Shown here one piece after another: positions 26,781 to 35,904 of a stretch of 64,000 nt of DNA. Source of the DNA: an uncultured Eubacteriales bacterium (GTDB lineage: Bacteria > Bacillota > Clostridia > Oscillospirales > Acutalibacteraceae); assembly GCA_934457115.1 (NCBI GenBank), contig CAKSHI010000006.1:1-64000 (forward strand), read 5' to 3'. How positions within the stretch are numbered: position 1 is the stretch's first letter; each line of letters begins with the position of its first letter. Under the pieces are notes generated by a model, which saw only the letters and a program-made list of their open reading frames with translations, ran no database searches and had not been told where the DNA came from. The position numbers and the translations under genes were made by a program.

Positions 26781-26978
26781 ATGCCTAAAATTAAAACTCA
26801 CAGCGGTGCAAAAAAGCGCTTTAAACTTTCAAAGAATGGTAAAGTAATCCGTGCGCACGCTAATAAATCACACATACTTAACAAAAAAACAACTAAGCGT
26901 AAAAGAGGTCTTAGAAAGACAGTAGTAGCTGATAAAACCAATGTGGCTCAAGTAAAGAGACTTATACCATATAAATAA
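26781..26978 (+). CDS. rpmI: 50S ribosomal protein L35
   Basis: A 65-residue, very basic protein of the large subunit with the family's MPKIKTHSGAKKRFK start and SHILNKKTTKRKRGLR block. The ATG is preceded by AAGGAGGAG. It lies 27 bases after infC and 49 bases before rplT, the universal order. Confidence 0.98.
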   Translation: MPKIKTHSGAKKRFKLSKNGKVIRAHANKSHILNKKTTKRKRGLRKTVVADKTNVAQVKRLIPYK

Positions 26979-27027
26979 GTTTTATTATGCATTAATAAAA
27001 ATATAACCGTTAATTGGAGGAATATAA

Positions 27028-27381
27028 ATGGCACGTGTAAAAGGTGCGTTAGCAACACGCAAAAGAAGAAAAAAGACTTTAAAATTAGCTAAAGGATATT
27101 ATGGAGCAAAGAGTAAGCATTTTAAAATGGCTAAAGAAGCTGTTATGAAATCAGGCAACTATGCTTATATTGGCCGTAGACATAGAAAACGTGATTTCCG
27201 TCGTTTATGGATCACACGTATTTCTGCAGCTTGTAAAATGAATGATACTAACTACTCAACTTTCATGAATGGTCTAAAAAAAGCTAACATCAACTTAAAC
27301 CGTAAAATGCTAGCTGAAATAGCAGTATCCGACTCTCAAGCTTTTGCAAATCTTGTAGAACAAGCAAAGGCTGCTATATAA
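27028..27381 (+). CDS. rplT: 50S ribosomal protein L20
   Basis: L20 binds 23S rRNA early in 50S assembly and in Firmicutes also represses its own operon by binding the leader. The 117-residue protein starts MARVKGALATRKRRKKTLK and has the usual YIGRRHRKRDFRRLWI block. The ATG follows TTGGAGGAATATAA. Last gene of the operon, followed by a terminator. Confidence 0.98.
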   Translation: MARVKGALATRKRRKKTLKLAKGYYGAKSKHFKMAKEAVMKSGNYAYIGRRHRKRDFRRLWITRISAACKMNDTNYSTFMNGLKKANINLNRKMLAEIAVSDSQAFANLVEQAKAAI

Positions 27382-27392
27382 AATTTGCTTTT

Positions 27393-27428
27393 GCGCCCGG
27401 AAATATTAGCCCCGGGCGCTAATTTTAT
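27393..27428 (+). terminator. Terminator of the infC-rpmI-rplT operon
   Basis: GCGCCCGG (27393-27400) pairs with CCGGGCGC (27412-27419), followed by TAATTTTATT. Confidence 0.85.
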
Positions 27429-27459
27429 TAGTAAAATAAGTATAAGGTGATGGTAGTTA

Positions 27460-27660
27460 ATGGAAACAACATCATTTTTTGGCACTTCAAAAGTCGCAGG
27501 GATAAAATCTGCAGCAATTTTTGGGGTTTCCGATAATGCCATATCAAGAAAGTCTCTATACAACGGAAGAACAGCCGGGGATATAAAAGTGAAAAACACA
27601 ACAAAGAAAGAAGTTATTCCCTTAATTGTTTTGAAGACACTTGGTGCCATACAATCTTAA
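27460..27660 (+). CDS. Nucleoside phosphorylase C-terminal fragment (possible pseudogene)
   Basis: A 66-residue reading frame that aligns without gaps to the C-terminal end of the PNP/UDP phosphorylase family. It begins at the conserved Met-Glu of the nucleoside site (METTSFF), and the catalytic-region VSD falls 21 residues later (AAIFGVSDN), as in DeoD-type proteins. KSLYNGRT and VIPLIVLKTL resemble the family's last helices. Everything N-terminal (phosphate site, most of the fold) is missing: the rplT terminator lies just upstream. AAGGTGATGG precedes the ATG, so it may be translated, but it cannot be an active phosphorylase alone. Gene remnant is the simplest reading. Confidence 0.55.
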   Translation: METTSFFGTSKVAGIKSAAIFGVSDNAISRKSLYNGRTAGDIKVKNTTKKEVIPLIVLKTLGAIQS

Positions 27661-27703
27661 TAAATTGTTTTTATATTTGTAGCAGATAGATTAGAGCTTT
27701 GTT

Positions 27704-27752
27704 GTATATAGTCAACTTATCTAGTATGCCTTTAGACAAGCTGACTATATAC
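27704..27752. repeat. 19-base-pair inverted repeat upstream of the rRNA methyltransferase gene
   Basis: Arms 27704-27722 and 27734-27752 pair with two A-C mismatches; the outer 11 pairs (GTATATAGTCA / TGACTATATAC) are perfect. The loop is AGTATGCCTTT. No T run follows. It ends 21 bases before the next gene and could be a regulatory hairpin, a transcript end, or the trace of a small mobile element. Confidence 0.55.
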
Positions 27753-27773
27753 CATATCAAAGAAAGGGTTAGG

Positions 27774-28574
27774 ATGGAAAACACAGTAACAAGTCGTGAA
27801 AATAAGATTATAAAGAGTGCAATTAAGGTTTCTTCCTCTTCAAAAGAAAGAAAAGAAAAAAGGTTGTTTTTTATAGAGGGTTTACGACTTTCTTTAGACG
27901 CACTTCAAAGTAATATATATATAGAAAAATTTTTTTATACAAAAAAAGCAAGAGAAAAATGGCAGGAATCTATAGCACTTTTAAAGGATAGTGCTTGTCA
28001 ATCGTACATAATAGATGAAGGTATTTCTTCGTATTTGTCAGATACGAAGACACCTCAAGGGGTATTTTGTATTTGTAGAGTGCTTGACAAACAGTTTGAT
28101 TTAGATAAAATAGGAAATAGAAGACTGATAATTGCTCTTGAAAATATTCAGGATCCTTCAAATATGGGATCCATTATAAGAACAGCCGAGGCATTAGGAA
28201 TAAATGCGTTGATGCTTTCAAATGATTGCTGCGATATATATAGCCCTAAGGTACTAAGAGGAAGTATGGGCGGAGTTTTTAGGATGGACTTTTTTAAAGT
28301 CGATTCCTTTAAAGATACAATATGTAAGTTAAATCATATGGGGATAAAAACTTATGCATCCGTACCTAGTGACAGTGCTGAAAAAATCACAAAAATCTCT
28401 TTTTCAAGTTCGCCAAGTTTAGTGGCTATTGGAAATGAGGGGAATGGTCTTAAAAAGGAGACAATAGATGTTTGCAGCCAAAGGGTAACTATTCCAATGT
28501 TAGGCAGAGCGGAATCTTTAAATGCATCAGTTGCGGCATCTATTATTATGTGGGAAATGACTCGAAATCGATAG
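27774..28574 (+). CDS. SpoU/TrmH family RNA 2'-O-methyltransferase
   Basis: Methylates a ribose 2'-hydroxyl in rRNA or tRNA using S-adenosylmethionine. The 266-residue protein has an N-terminal L30e-like substrate-binding region (about 1-100) and a knotted SPOUT domain with the three family motifs: LENIQDPSNMGSIIRTAEAL, VAIGNEGNGL and IPMLGRAESLNASVAASI. ATG at 27774 follows AGAAAGGG; an upstream in-frame extension to 27699 would run through the inverted repeat. The exact target nucleotide is not inferable. It opens the long gene train that continues to leuS. Confidence 0.9.
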   Translation: MENTVTSRENKIIKSAIKVSSSSKERKEKRLFFIEGLRLSLDALQSNIYIEKFFYTKKAREKWQESIALLKDSACQSYIIDEGISSYLSDTKTPQGVFCICRVLDKQFDLDKIGNRRLIIALENIQDPSNMGSIIRTAEALGINALMLSNDCCDIYSPKVLRGSMGGVFRMDFFKVDSFKDTICKLNHMGIKTYASVPSDSAEKITKISFSSSPSLVAIGNEGNGLKKETIDVCSQRVTIPMLGRAESLNASVAASIIMWEMTRNR

Positions 28575-28587
28575 GAGGCATTTTTAT

Positions 28588-29775
28588 TTGGATAGTAAAA
28601 AACTTTATTGGATTTGGGCCCAAATGGCACTGGGTATTGCAAGCAAAAAGGCAAGAGATGTTCTTGAGTGTTATAACAATGATATTGAGGCCTTCTATAA
28701 AGACGGTGAGAGAGGCTGGCGGCTTTGTGGCTTTCTCACAAATAAAAATATAGATAATCTTAAAGATGAGAAGTTTATGGATTCGGCCAAGCAAGTTATA
28801 TCTAAATGCGAGAAACTTGGACATGATATACTTACGCTTGATGAAGATAGATATCCTAAAAAGTTAAAGAATATATATAATCCGCCACTTGTTTTATATG
28901 TAAGCGGGAGCTTGAATGGTATAGACGATAGTATTTCGATAGCTATTGTAGGAACGAGGACAGCCACTCAAAGTGGGCTTGATATTACTTTTAATTTTGC
29001 TTATGATTTAGCTAAGAATAATTGTATTGTAATAAGTGGTGGTGCACTTGGCATAGATTCAGCTTCGCACAAAGGAGCCTTGCAAGCTAATGGAGAGACT
29101 ATATCCGTATTGGGTTGCGGATTAAACTATCCCTATTTGCCAAAGCTTCTTTCAATGAGAAATGCGATTGCTAAAAATGGTGCCCTTGTTTCTGAATATC
29201 CGCCGGATTATCCACCACTTCCCGGAAATTTTCCCAAAAGGAATAGAATAATTTCCGGCTTATCAAACGGAGTATTGGTAGTAGAAGCAGGAAAAAGAAG
29301 CGGTTCATTGATTACTGCAAATCTAGCACTTGAGCAAAATAGAGATGTCTTTGCAGTTCCTGGTGATATTAGAACTGCTACGGCGGACGGGACCAACGCA
29401 TTGATAAAAGAAGGTGCTAAGCCTGTTACTTGTGTAAAGGATATCTTAGATGAGTATATAAATATTGATAGATACATAGAGAGCAGTAAGGTACAGCACG
29501 AAGAAATTCCGTTTAAAAAGGACACAAATGATAATACAAAAAGTAATAAGGTTAAGGATAAGGTTAAAGAAGAAATAAAAGAAAAAATTTTACCTGACAA
29601 AATTTCTGAAAACGCTAAAGTAATTTATAATATACTTTCTAAGGAGCCTATTTATATAGATGAAATAGCAATGAAATGCAATTTGAGTTTAAAATCTGTT
29701 CTCCAGGCAATTACAGAGCTTGAGCTTTATGGCTTAATAAATTCTCATTCAGGAAAAAGATATACTAAGGATTAA
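28588..29775 (+). CDS. dprA: DNA-processing protein DprA
   Basis: DprA binds incoming single-stranded DNA in natural transformation and loads RecA. The 395-residue protein has an N-terminal helical region, the Rossmann-like core (about 100-290) with VGTRTATQSG, SGGALGIDSASHKGAL, FPKRNRIISGLS and EAGKRSGSLITA, a charged lysine/glutamate linker (about 300-335), and a C-terminal winged-helix domain. The start is TTG (28588), nine bases from AGGAGG. It lies 13 bases after the methyltransferase gene and is followed by topA, the common Firmicute order. Confidence 0.95.
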   Translation: MDSKKLYWIWAQMALGIASKKARDVLECYNNDIEAFYKDGERGWRLCGFLTNKNIDNLKDEKFMDSAKQVISKCEKLGHDILTLDEDRYPKKLKNIYNPPLVLYVSGSLNGIDDSISIAIVGTRTATQSGLDITFNFAYDLAKNNCIVISGGALGIDSASHKGALQANGETISVLGCGLNYPYLPKLLSMRNAIAKNGALVSEYPPDYPPLPGNFPKRNRIISGLSNGVLVVEAGKRSGSLITANLALEQNRDVFAVPGDIRTATADGTNALIKEGAKPVTCVKDILDEYINIDRYIESSKVQHEEIPFKKDTNDNTKSNKVKDKVKEEIKEKILPDKISENAKVIYNILSKEPIYIDEIAMKCNLSLKSVLQAITELELYGLINSHSGKRYTKD

Positions 29776-29804
29776 AGATACTACAATTTGGAGGATGAAG
29801 GTTG

Positions 29805-31892
29805 ATGTCTAAATTAATAATTGTTGAGTCACCTGCAAAAGCAAAGACAATAAAAAAGTATCTAGGCGACGGTTATGAGGTCATAGCATCGATGGGCCAT
29901 GTTAGAGATTTGGCCAAAAGTAAACTAAGTGTAGATGTTGAAAACAATTTTGAGCCTAAATACAGTATAATAAGAGGAAAAAGTCAACTCGTAAAGGAAC
30001 TAAAAAAAGCTGCCCAAAAAAGCGAAAAAGTTTTCTTGGCAACTGACCCTGATAGAGAGGGTGAAGCGATATCATGGCATTTGGCGTATGTCCTAAATCT
30101 TGATACTGCAGAAAAAAACAGGGTTACCTTTAACGAGATTACAAAAACAGGAGTTACGACAGGTATGTCTAACCCTAAAAAGATAGATATTGATTTAGTA
30201 AATGCTCAGCAGGCAAGAAGAGTTTTAGACAGGTTAGTTGGATATAAATTAAGCCCTTTCCTATCACAAAAGATTAGAAAAGGCCTATCGGCCGGACGTG
30301 TACAGTCCGTCGCAATGAGGATAATAGTAGACAGAGAAGAAGAAATTAGGGCATTTGTTCCCGAAGAATACTGGACTATAGACTGCAAGTTTATACCAAA
30401 GGGTCAAAGGAAGTCCTTTGACGCATATCTTCACAGCAAAAACGGCGAAAAAATAAAAATATCATCAGAGCAAGAAGCTAATGCTATATTAAAAGACTTA
30501 GACGGAAGTAATTATGTAGTTGATAAGGTAAAAAAGGGGAAAAAGCAAATTTCTCCTGCACCTCCTTTTATAACATCGACTTTGCAACAGGATGCTTCGA
30601 GGAAATTGGGCTTTACGGCGAAAAAAACCATGAAAATTGCGCAGGAATTATATGAAGGCGTAGAAGTCCTTAATATAGGTGCAGTAGGTTTAATTACTTA
30701 TATGAGAACTGACTCTTTAAGAATATCAGACGATGCGCTCAATTCGGCTCACGACTTTATTTTGGGTAAATGGGGAGATGAATATTTGCCCGCAAAACCC
30801 AGAAGATTCAAAACAAAGGCCTCAGCTCAAGACGGGCACGAAGCAATAAGACCAACAATGCCGGATTTGCCGCCGGAGAAAGTTCAGGGTTCACTCTCTG
30901 CGGATCAGTATAAATTATACAAATTGATTTGGGAAAGATTTATAGCATCTCAAATGGCCAATTGTATTCATGACACAGTAAGTATAGATATAGAGGCTAA
31001 CGGCTATATATTTAAAGCTTCCGGGTATACGGTTAGATTTGATGGATTTACAGTACTTTACCAAGAGTCAAAGGATCAAAAAGAGGGCAAGGATGAAAAA
31101 GCCAAGGAGCTACCCAATCTTAATGAGGGCGATAGTTTGAAACTCAAAGAGATAGTACCCAATCAACACTTTACACAGCCACCACCGAGATATACTGAAG
31201 CAAGCCTTATCAAGACATTGGAAGGTAACGGCATAGGAAGGCCTTCGACATATGCTACAGTTATATCAACTATAACGTCTAGGGAGTATGTTACAAAAGA
31301 GGCCAAGACTTTAAAGCCTACGGAACTTGGTGAGGTTACAACAAATTTGATAAAAGAGCGTTTCCCAAAGATTGTGAATGTTAAGTTTACTGCACAAATG
31401 GAAAAGGATTTGGATACTATAGCTGAGGGTAAAGAAGGCTGGACTGATGTACTGGATAATTTTTACGGCGATTTTTCCAAAACCTTAGAAAAAGCAAAAC
31501 AGGAAATGGAAGGCGTAAAAATTCAGCTTAAAGAGTATGAGACTGATATAGTTTGCGAAAAATGCGGCAAGAAAATGGTTATAAAATACGGCAGGTATGG
31601 AAAATTTATTGGTTGCTCCGGATATCCTGAATGTACTAATATAAAAAAGATTGTTAATGAGACAGGTGCTAAATGTCCTAAGTGTGGTGGAAAAATTATT
31701 GAAAAGAAGTCCAAAAGAGGAAGAATTTTTTACGGATGCGAAAACTATCCTAAATGTGACTTCGCTTCATGGGATCAGCCGACTAAGGAAGTATGCCCTA
31801 AATGCGGCAAAGCTTTATTCAAAAAGAAGGGCAAAAATAAAAAGCTATTCTGCATCACTGAAGGATGCGGTTACGAGAAAGAGGAATCATGA
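29805..31892 (+). CDS. topA: DNA topoisomerase I
   Basis: Type IA topoisomerase relaxing negative supercoils. The 695-residue protein has an N-terminal Toprim domain (IVESPAKAKTIKKYLG; DPDREGEAISWH), the active-site tyrosine in LITYMRTDSLR at about 300, and three C-terminal four-cysteine zinc ribbons (from about 580: CEKCGKK, CPKCGGK, CPKCGKA). ATG at 29805 is preceded by GGAGGATGAAGG; an adjacent in-frame TTG is less likely. Its stop codon overlaps the trmFO start by four bases (ATGA). Confidence 0.97.
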   Translation: MSKLIIVESPAKAKTIKKYLGDGYEVIASMGHVRDLAKSKLSVDVENNFEPKYSIIRGKSQLVKELKKAAQKSEKVFLATDPDREGEAISWHLAYVLNLDTAEKNRVTFNEITKTGVTTGMSNPKKIDIDLVNAQQARRVLDRLVGYKLSPFLSQKIRKGLSAGRVQSVAMRIIVDREEEIRAFVPEEYWTIDCKFIPKGQRKSFDAYLHSKNGEKIKISSEQEANAILKDLDGSNYVVDKVKKGKKQISPAPPFITSTLQQDASRKLGFTAKKTMKIAQELYEGVEVLNIGAVGLITYMRTDSLRISDDALNSAHDFILGKWGDEYLPAKPRRFKTKASAQDGHEAIRPTMPDLPPEKVQGSLSADQYKLYKLIWERFIASQMANCIHDTVSIDIEANGYIFKASGYTVRFDGFTVLYQESKDQKEGKDEKAKELPNLNEGDSLKLKEIVPNQHFTQPPPRYTEASLIKTLEGNGIGRPSTYATVISTITSREYVTKEAKTLKPTELGEVTTNLIKERFPKIVNVKFTAQMEKDLDTIAEGKEGWTDVLDNFYGDFSKTLEKAKQEMEGVKIQLKEYETDIVCEKCGKKMVIKYGRYGKFIGCSGYPECTNIKKIVNETGAKCPKCGGKIIEKKSKRGRIFYGCENYPKCDFASWDQPTKEVCPKCGKALFKKKGKNKKLFCITEGCGYEKEES

Positions 31893-33208
31893 ATATAAAT
31901 GTTATTGGTGCAGGACTTGCAGGCTGTGAAGCGGCATTCTATATAGCTAAGAAAGGGGTACCCGTCACCCTTTATGAGATGAAGCCCAAAAAGTTTAGCC
32001 CTGCACATAAAAATAAAAATTTTGCAGAGCTTGTATGCTCGAATTCATTAAAGGCTAAAAGATTAGAAAGTGCAGCAGGGCTTTTAAAAGAAGAAATGAG
32101 AATGTTTGGGTCACTTCTTATGGAGTGTGCCGATTTATGTGAGGTCCCTGCGGGAGGGGCTTTGGCTGTCGATCGAGAGAAATTTTCTCAAGAGGTCACT
32201 AAAAGGATAAGGGAAAATCCCTATATAACAGTAGTTGAAGAGGAAATATGTGAGCTCCCTCAAGACAGCATAAATATAATAGCAACAGGTCCTCTTACAT
32301 CTGATAAGTTTGCTGAGAATATATCAAAACTTTGTGGCGGTTTTCTAAGTTTTTTTGATGCGGCCGCTCCAATAGTTACTGCTCAAAGTATAGATTTCAA
32401 TAATGCCTTCTTTGCATCCAGGTACGATAAAGGTGATACGGACGACTATATTAATTGCCCAATGAACAAGGAAGAATATGAGAAGTTTTATAATGAGATT
32501 CTAAATGCAGAGCGTGCAGAGGTACACGAGTTTGATAAGGCAAATCCAAAGGTATATGAAGGCTGTATGCCTGTCGAAGTTATGGCCGGCAGAGGGATAG
32601 ATACTTTAAGATTTGGCCCCTTAAAACCGGTAGGTCTAAGGGATCCCAAGACGGGTCACAGACCTTGGGCTGTAGTGCAGCTTAGGAAAGAAAACAAAGA
32701 AGCTTCCCTTTACAATTTGGTTGGTTTTCAAACTAACTTAAAGTTTGGTGAACAAAAGAGGGTCTTTAGCATGATTCCGGCACTTTCCAATGCGGAGTTT
32801 ATGCGCTATGGAGTTATGCATAGAAATACGTTTATCGACTCTCCAAGGCTTTTAAATAAGAATTTAAGCTTAAAAAGCAATAATGATATATTTTTTGCAG
32901 GTCAAATTACCGGAGTAGAAGGTTATATGGAATCAGCGTCTTCCGGGATTTTGGCAGCCATTAATGCTCTTAACAGGCTTTTTAATAGAGAGTATTTTGT
33001 GTTGCCAAGGGAAACTATGATGGGGGCCCTCACTGATTATATAACAGATGATACCGTATCAAGATTTCAGCCCATGGGTGCTAATTTCGGTATATTGCCG
33101 TCGCTTGAAAATAATATAAGAGATAAAAAGCAAAGATATCTTGCTTTAGCAAATAGAAGTATAGAAAGATTAAGAGAGATACTCATAAATCAAAAGGAGC
33201 AAATATGA
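31889..33208 (+). CDS. trmFO: Methylenetetrahydrofolate--tRNA-(uracil-5-)-methyltransferase
   Basis: Flavin- and folate-dependent enzyme that makes 5-methyluridine at position 54 of tRNA, the Gram-positive counterpart of SAM-dependent TrmA. The 439-residue protein has the FAD-binding VIGAGLAGCEAA at the N-terminus, VCSNSLKAKRLESAAGLLKEEM, and the C-terminal AGQITGVEGYMESASSG. ATG at 31889 overlaps the topA stop and is preceded by AAAGAGGAA. The topA-trmFO order is widely conserved in Firmicutes; the usual codY/hslVU/xerC neighbours are absent. Confidence 0.96.
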   Translation: MNINVIGAGLAGCEAAFYIAKKGVPVTLYEMKPKKFSPAHKNKNFAELVCSNSLKAKRLESAAGLLKEEMRMFGSLLMECADLCEVPAGGALAVDREKFSQEVTKRIRENPYITVVEEEICELPQDSINIIATGPLTSDKFAENISKLCGGFLSFFDAAAPIVTAQSIDFNNAFFASRYDKGDTDDYINCPMNKEEYEKFYNEILNAERAEVHEFDKANPKVYEGCMPVEVMAGRGIDTLRFGPLKPVGLRDPKTGHRPWAVVQLRKENKEASLYNLVGFQTNLKFGEQKRVFSMIPALSNAEFMRYGVMHRNTFIDSPRLLNKNLSLKSNNDIFFAGQITGVEGYMESASSGILAAINALNRLFNREYFVLPRETMMGALTDYITDDTVSRFQPMGANFGILPSLENNIRDKKQRYLALANRSIERLREILINQKEQI

Positions 33209-34221
33209 AAATAATAGTTGACGCATTTGGTGGGGACAATGCACCTCTTGAGATAATAAAGGGTGCTGCCATGGCAGTGGAAGAGTATGGTTTTGAAATA
33301 ATGCTCGTAGGCAATGAAAAGGAAATAAGGGATATATCAAAAAGAGAGAGTATATCGCTTAAAAACATTGAAATAGTTCATGCAGATGATGTAATAACGA
33401 TGGAAGATGCAGCCGGGGACATAATGAAATCTAAGAAAAACTCTTCTATGGCAGAAGGTTTGAGAAGACTTAAAAATAACGAGGGTGATGCATTTATTTC
33501 AGCCGGTAACAGTGGTGCTTTAGTTGTAGGAGCTACAATGATAGTAAAAAGGATTAAAGGAATCAAAAGGCCGGCCTTTGCACCTGTTATGCCTAAAGAA
33601 AATGGTTTCCTTATGCTTATAGACAGTGGGGCTAACATAGACTGCAGACCCGAAATGTTAAGGCAATTTGGAATCATGGGATCTATATACATGAAAGATG
33701 TTATGGGAGTGGAAAATCCAAGAGTAGGCCTTGCTAATGTAGGAGTTGAAGAACATAAGGGTTCAGAACTTCAACAAAAAGCGTATAGCTTGCTAAAGGA
33801 CACTAACGTCAATTTTGTGGGCAATGTTGAAGCAAGAGAAATACCTCAAGATGCTTGCGATGTTGTTGTAGCAGACGGATTTACCGGCAATATTATTTTA
33901 AAAATGTATGAGGGTGTTGCTATAACATTAATGAATAAAATAAAAGGTGTATTTACCCAAAATATAAAAACTAAATTGGCAGCAGCCTTGGTCCTTCCTG
34001 AGATGAAAGAACTTAAAAAACAAACAGACTACAATGAGTTCGGCGGGGCACCCATTATGGGGATTTCAAAGCCGGTATTCAAGGCCCACGGTAGTTCAAA
34101 GGCTAAGACGATTAAAAATGCTTTAAGGCTTACAGCGCTATATGTACAAGGGGATGTAGTTGGCAAAATAGAAAGAGAAGTTAGTAGACTTGAAAATGTA
34201 AATCAACAAGGAGAGTTATAA
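33205..34221 (+). CDS. plsX: Phosphate acyltransferase PlsX
   Basis: Converts acyl-ACP to acyl-phosphate, the first step of phosphatidic acid synthesis in Gram-positives with PlsY. The 338-residue protein shows IVDAFGGDNAP, ISAGNSGALV and FTGNIILKMYEG, all family landmarks. The ATG follows AAAGGAGC and overlaps the trmFO stop by four bases. fapR, rpmF and acpP, often next to plsX, are not present here. Confidence 0.95.
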   Translation: MKIIVDAFGGDNAPLEIIKGAAMAVEEYGFEIMLVGNEKEIRDISKRESISLKNIEIVHADDVITMEDAAGDIMKSKKNSSMAEGLRRLKNNEGDAFISAGNSGALVVGATMIVKRIKGIKRPAFAPVMPKENGFLMLIDSGANIDCRPEMLRQFGIMGSIYMKDVMGVENPRVGLANVGVEEHKGSELQQKAYSLLKDTNVNFVGNVEAREIPQDACDVVVADGFTGNIILKMYEGVAITLMNKIKGVFTQNIKTKLAAALVLPEMKELKKQTDYNEFGGAPIMGISKPVFKAHGSSKAKTIKNALRLTALYVQGDVVGKIEREVSRLENVNQQGEL

Positions 34222-34896
34222 ATGAAAGATTTAGAAGATAAGTTAAATTATCATTTTAAGAATCGCAAGTACTTACAAAATGCACTTACTCATTCTTCAT
34301 ATGCAAACGAGAGAAGGAATCATATAAAAAGCAATGAAAGGCTGGAGTTTTTGGGTGACTCTGTTTTAAGTATAATTGTATCGGATTATATATATAGACA
34401 TTGTCCGAATTTTCCCGAGGGTGACCTTACAAAGTTAAGATCTTCTTTGGTTTGTGAACAAACCCTTTGTCGTTTTTCAAGGTCATTGGGAGTAGGGGAT
34501 CATTTGCTTTTAAGTAAGGGTGAACATCATTCAAGGGGAAACGAAAGACCTTCGATTTTGGCTGATGCATTTGAGGCAATTATAGCTGCTATATATCTTG
34601 ATGGAGGAATGGCTGCGGCCAAGGATTTTGTATTAAGTTTTGTTATTCCTGAGATTCAAAGCCCTAAACCAAAGCTATTTAAAGACCATAAGACATTTCT
34701 TCAAGAAATTGTTCAAAAAAATCACGAGGAATCACTTAAATATGTGCTTGTATCAGAAACCGGACCAGATCATGATAAACATTTTGTTATGGAAGTACAC
34801 CTTAACAGCAATGTTTTAGGCAAGGGCGGCGGAAGAAGCAAGAAAGAAGCAGAACAAAATGCAGCAAAACAGGCTTTGGAGATGATGGGATATTGA
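34222..34896 (+). CDS. rnc: Ribonuclease III
   Basis: Double-strand-specific endoribonuclease processing rRNA precursors and structured mRNAs. The 224-residue protein has the catalytic domain with the signature NERLEFLGDSVL (about 39-50), a second acidic site near LADAFEAIIAAIYLDGG, and a C-terminal double-stranded-RNA-binding domain (about 155-223). It starts at the base after the plsX stop, with GGAGAG as ribosome-binding site. Confidence 0.97.
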   Translation: MKDLEDKLNYHFKNRKYLQNALTHSSYANERRNHIKSNERLEFLGDSVLSIIVSDYIYRHCPNFPEGDLTKLRSSLVCEQTLCRFSRSLGVGDHLLLSKGEHHSRGNERPSILADAFEAIIAAIYLDGGMAAAKDFVLSFVIPEIQSPKPKLFKDHKTFLQEIVQKNHEESLKYVLVSETGPDHDKHFVMEVHLNSNVLGKGGGRSKKEAEQNAAKQALEMMGY

Positions 34897-35900
34897 GGCA
34901 TGCTAATGTAGCTATGTTTATACCTCATAATGGTTGTCCAAATCAATGCAGCTTTTGTGACCAACGATACATTACGGGTTCAAAAAATCAGGTTTCGCCA
35001 AACCAAGTATATGATGTTTTGCTTGATGCTAAAAACAATTTAGGCGGAAAAGATATTGAGTCTGAAATAGCCTTTTTTGGCGGAAGTTTCACTGCTATAG
35101 ACAAAGAGTATATGATGAGCCTTTTAGACACTGCATATGAATTTGTAAAGGATGGATGTTTCAAGGGTATAAGGATATCGACGAGACCTGATGCTATAGA
35201 TGAAGAAATTCTTAATATTTTAAAGGAAAGAGGAGTTTCATCTATAGAATTGGGCGCTCAAAGTATGGACGATGAGGTTTTGAAAGTGAACCGTAGAGGT
35301 CATAGCAGCCTTGATGTAATAAAGTCTTCCGAGTTAATTAAAAAATATGGCTTTTCCTTGGGACTTCAAATGATGACAGGCCTTTATAAAAGCAATATAT
35401 TGAAGGATATAGAAACAGCAGAGAAATTTATAAACATAAGGCCTGAGACTGTCAGGATTTATCCTACGATTATAATGAAGAATACTCTTCTTGCAGATCT
35501 TTATTATAAGGGCGAATATGCTACATATTCTTTGGAGGATACAATCGGTCTTTGCTCAAAACTTTTACGTATGTTTGAAAAAGAAAATATAGAAGTAATA
35601 AGGCTTGGCCTTCACGACACTGAAAGTATGAAAGAAAATATGGTTTCAGGGCCGTGGCATCCTGCTTTAAGCGAACTTTGTCAAAGTTATAATTTTTATA
35701 AGGACATTGTTTCGTTTATAGAGGAAAATAATATATCGTATAAAAATATAGATATATTTGTTAATCCAAGCTGTATTTCAAAGTTTATAGGTCAAAAACG
35801 TGAAAATATAAAGAAATTTAAAAATATCGGCTTAGTTGTTAAGGTTAAGCCCGATAAAAGTATAAAAGTAAACGATTTTAGGATTGAAAAGGGTAGGTGA
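34893..35900 (+). CDS. Radical SAM protein (Elp3-like group next to smc)
   Basis: A 335-residue radical S-adenosylmethionine enzyme with the 4Fe-4S motif CPNQCSFC (Cys x3 Cys x2 Cys) at about 15-22 and a GG-containing SAM-binding stretch (FFGGSFTAI). The TIM-barrel layout resembles the Elp3/YhcC-like radical SAM group, but the acetyltransferase domain of Elp3 is missing. A protein of this group often precedes smc in Clostridia; its substrate is unknown. The start is TTG at 34893, overlapping the rnc stop by four bases. Confidence 0.85.
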   Translation: MRHANVAMFIPHNGCPNQCSFCDQRYITGSKNQVSPNQVYDVLLDAKNNLGGKDIESEIAFFGGSFTAIDKEYMMSLLDTAYEFVKDGCFKGIRISTRPDAIDEEILNILKERGVSSIELGAQSMDDEVLKVNRRGHSSLDVIKSSELIKKYGFSLGLQMMTGLYKSNILKDIETAEKFINIRPETVRIYPTIIMKNTLLADLYYKGEYATYSLEDTIGLCSKLLRMFEKENIEVIRLGLHDTESMKENMVSGPWHPALSELCQSYNFYKDIVSFIEENNISYKNIDIFVNPSCISKFIGQKRENIKKFKNIGLVVKVKPDKSIKVNDFRIEKGR

Positions 35901-35904
35901 AACA

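Noticed and set aside
27336..27650. Minus-strand ORF of 104 codons across the rplT end
   Set aside because: It overlaps rplT, its terminator and the phosphorylase fragment in antisense and resembles nothing known.
28588..29775. Defence-island reading of dprA
   Set aside because: It sits in the standard dprA-topA order with all DprA family motifs, so it is housekeeping or competence-related.
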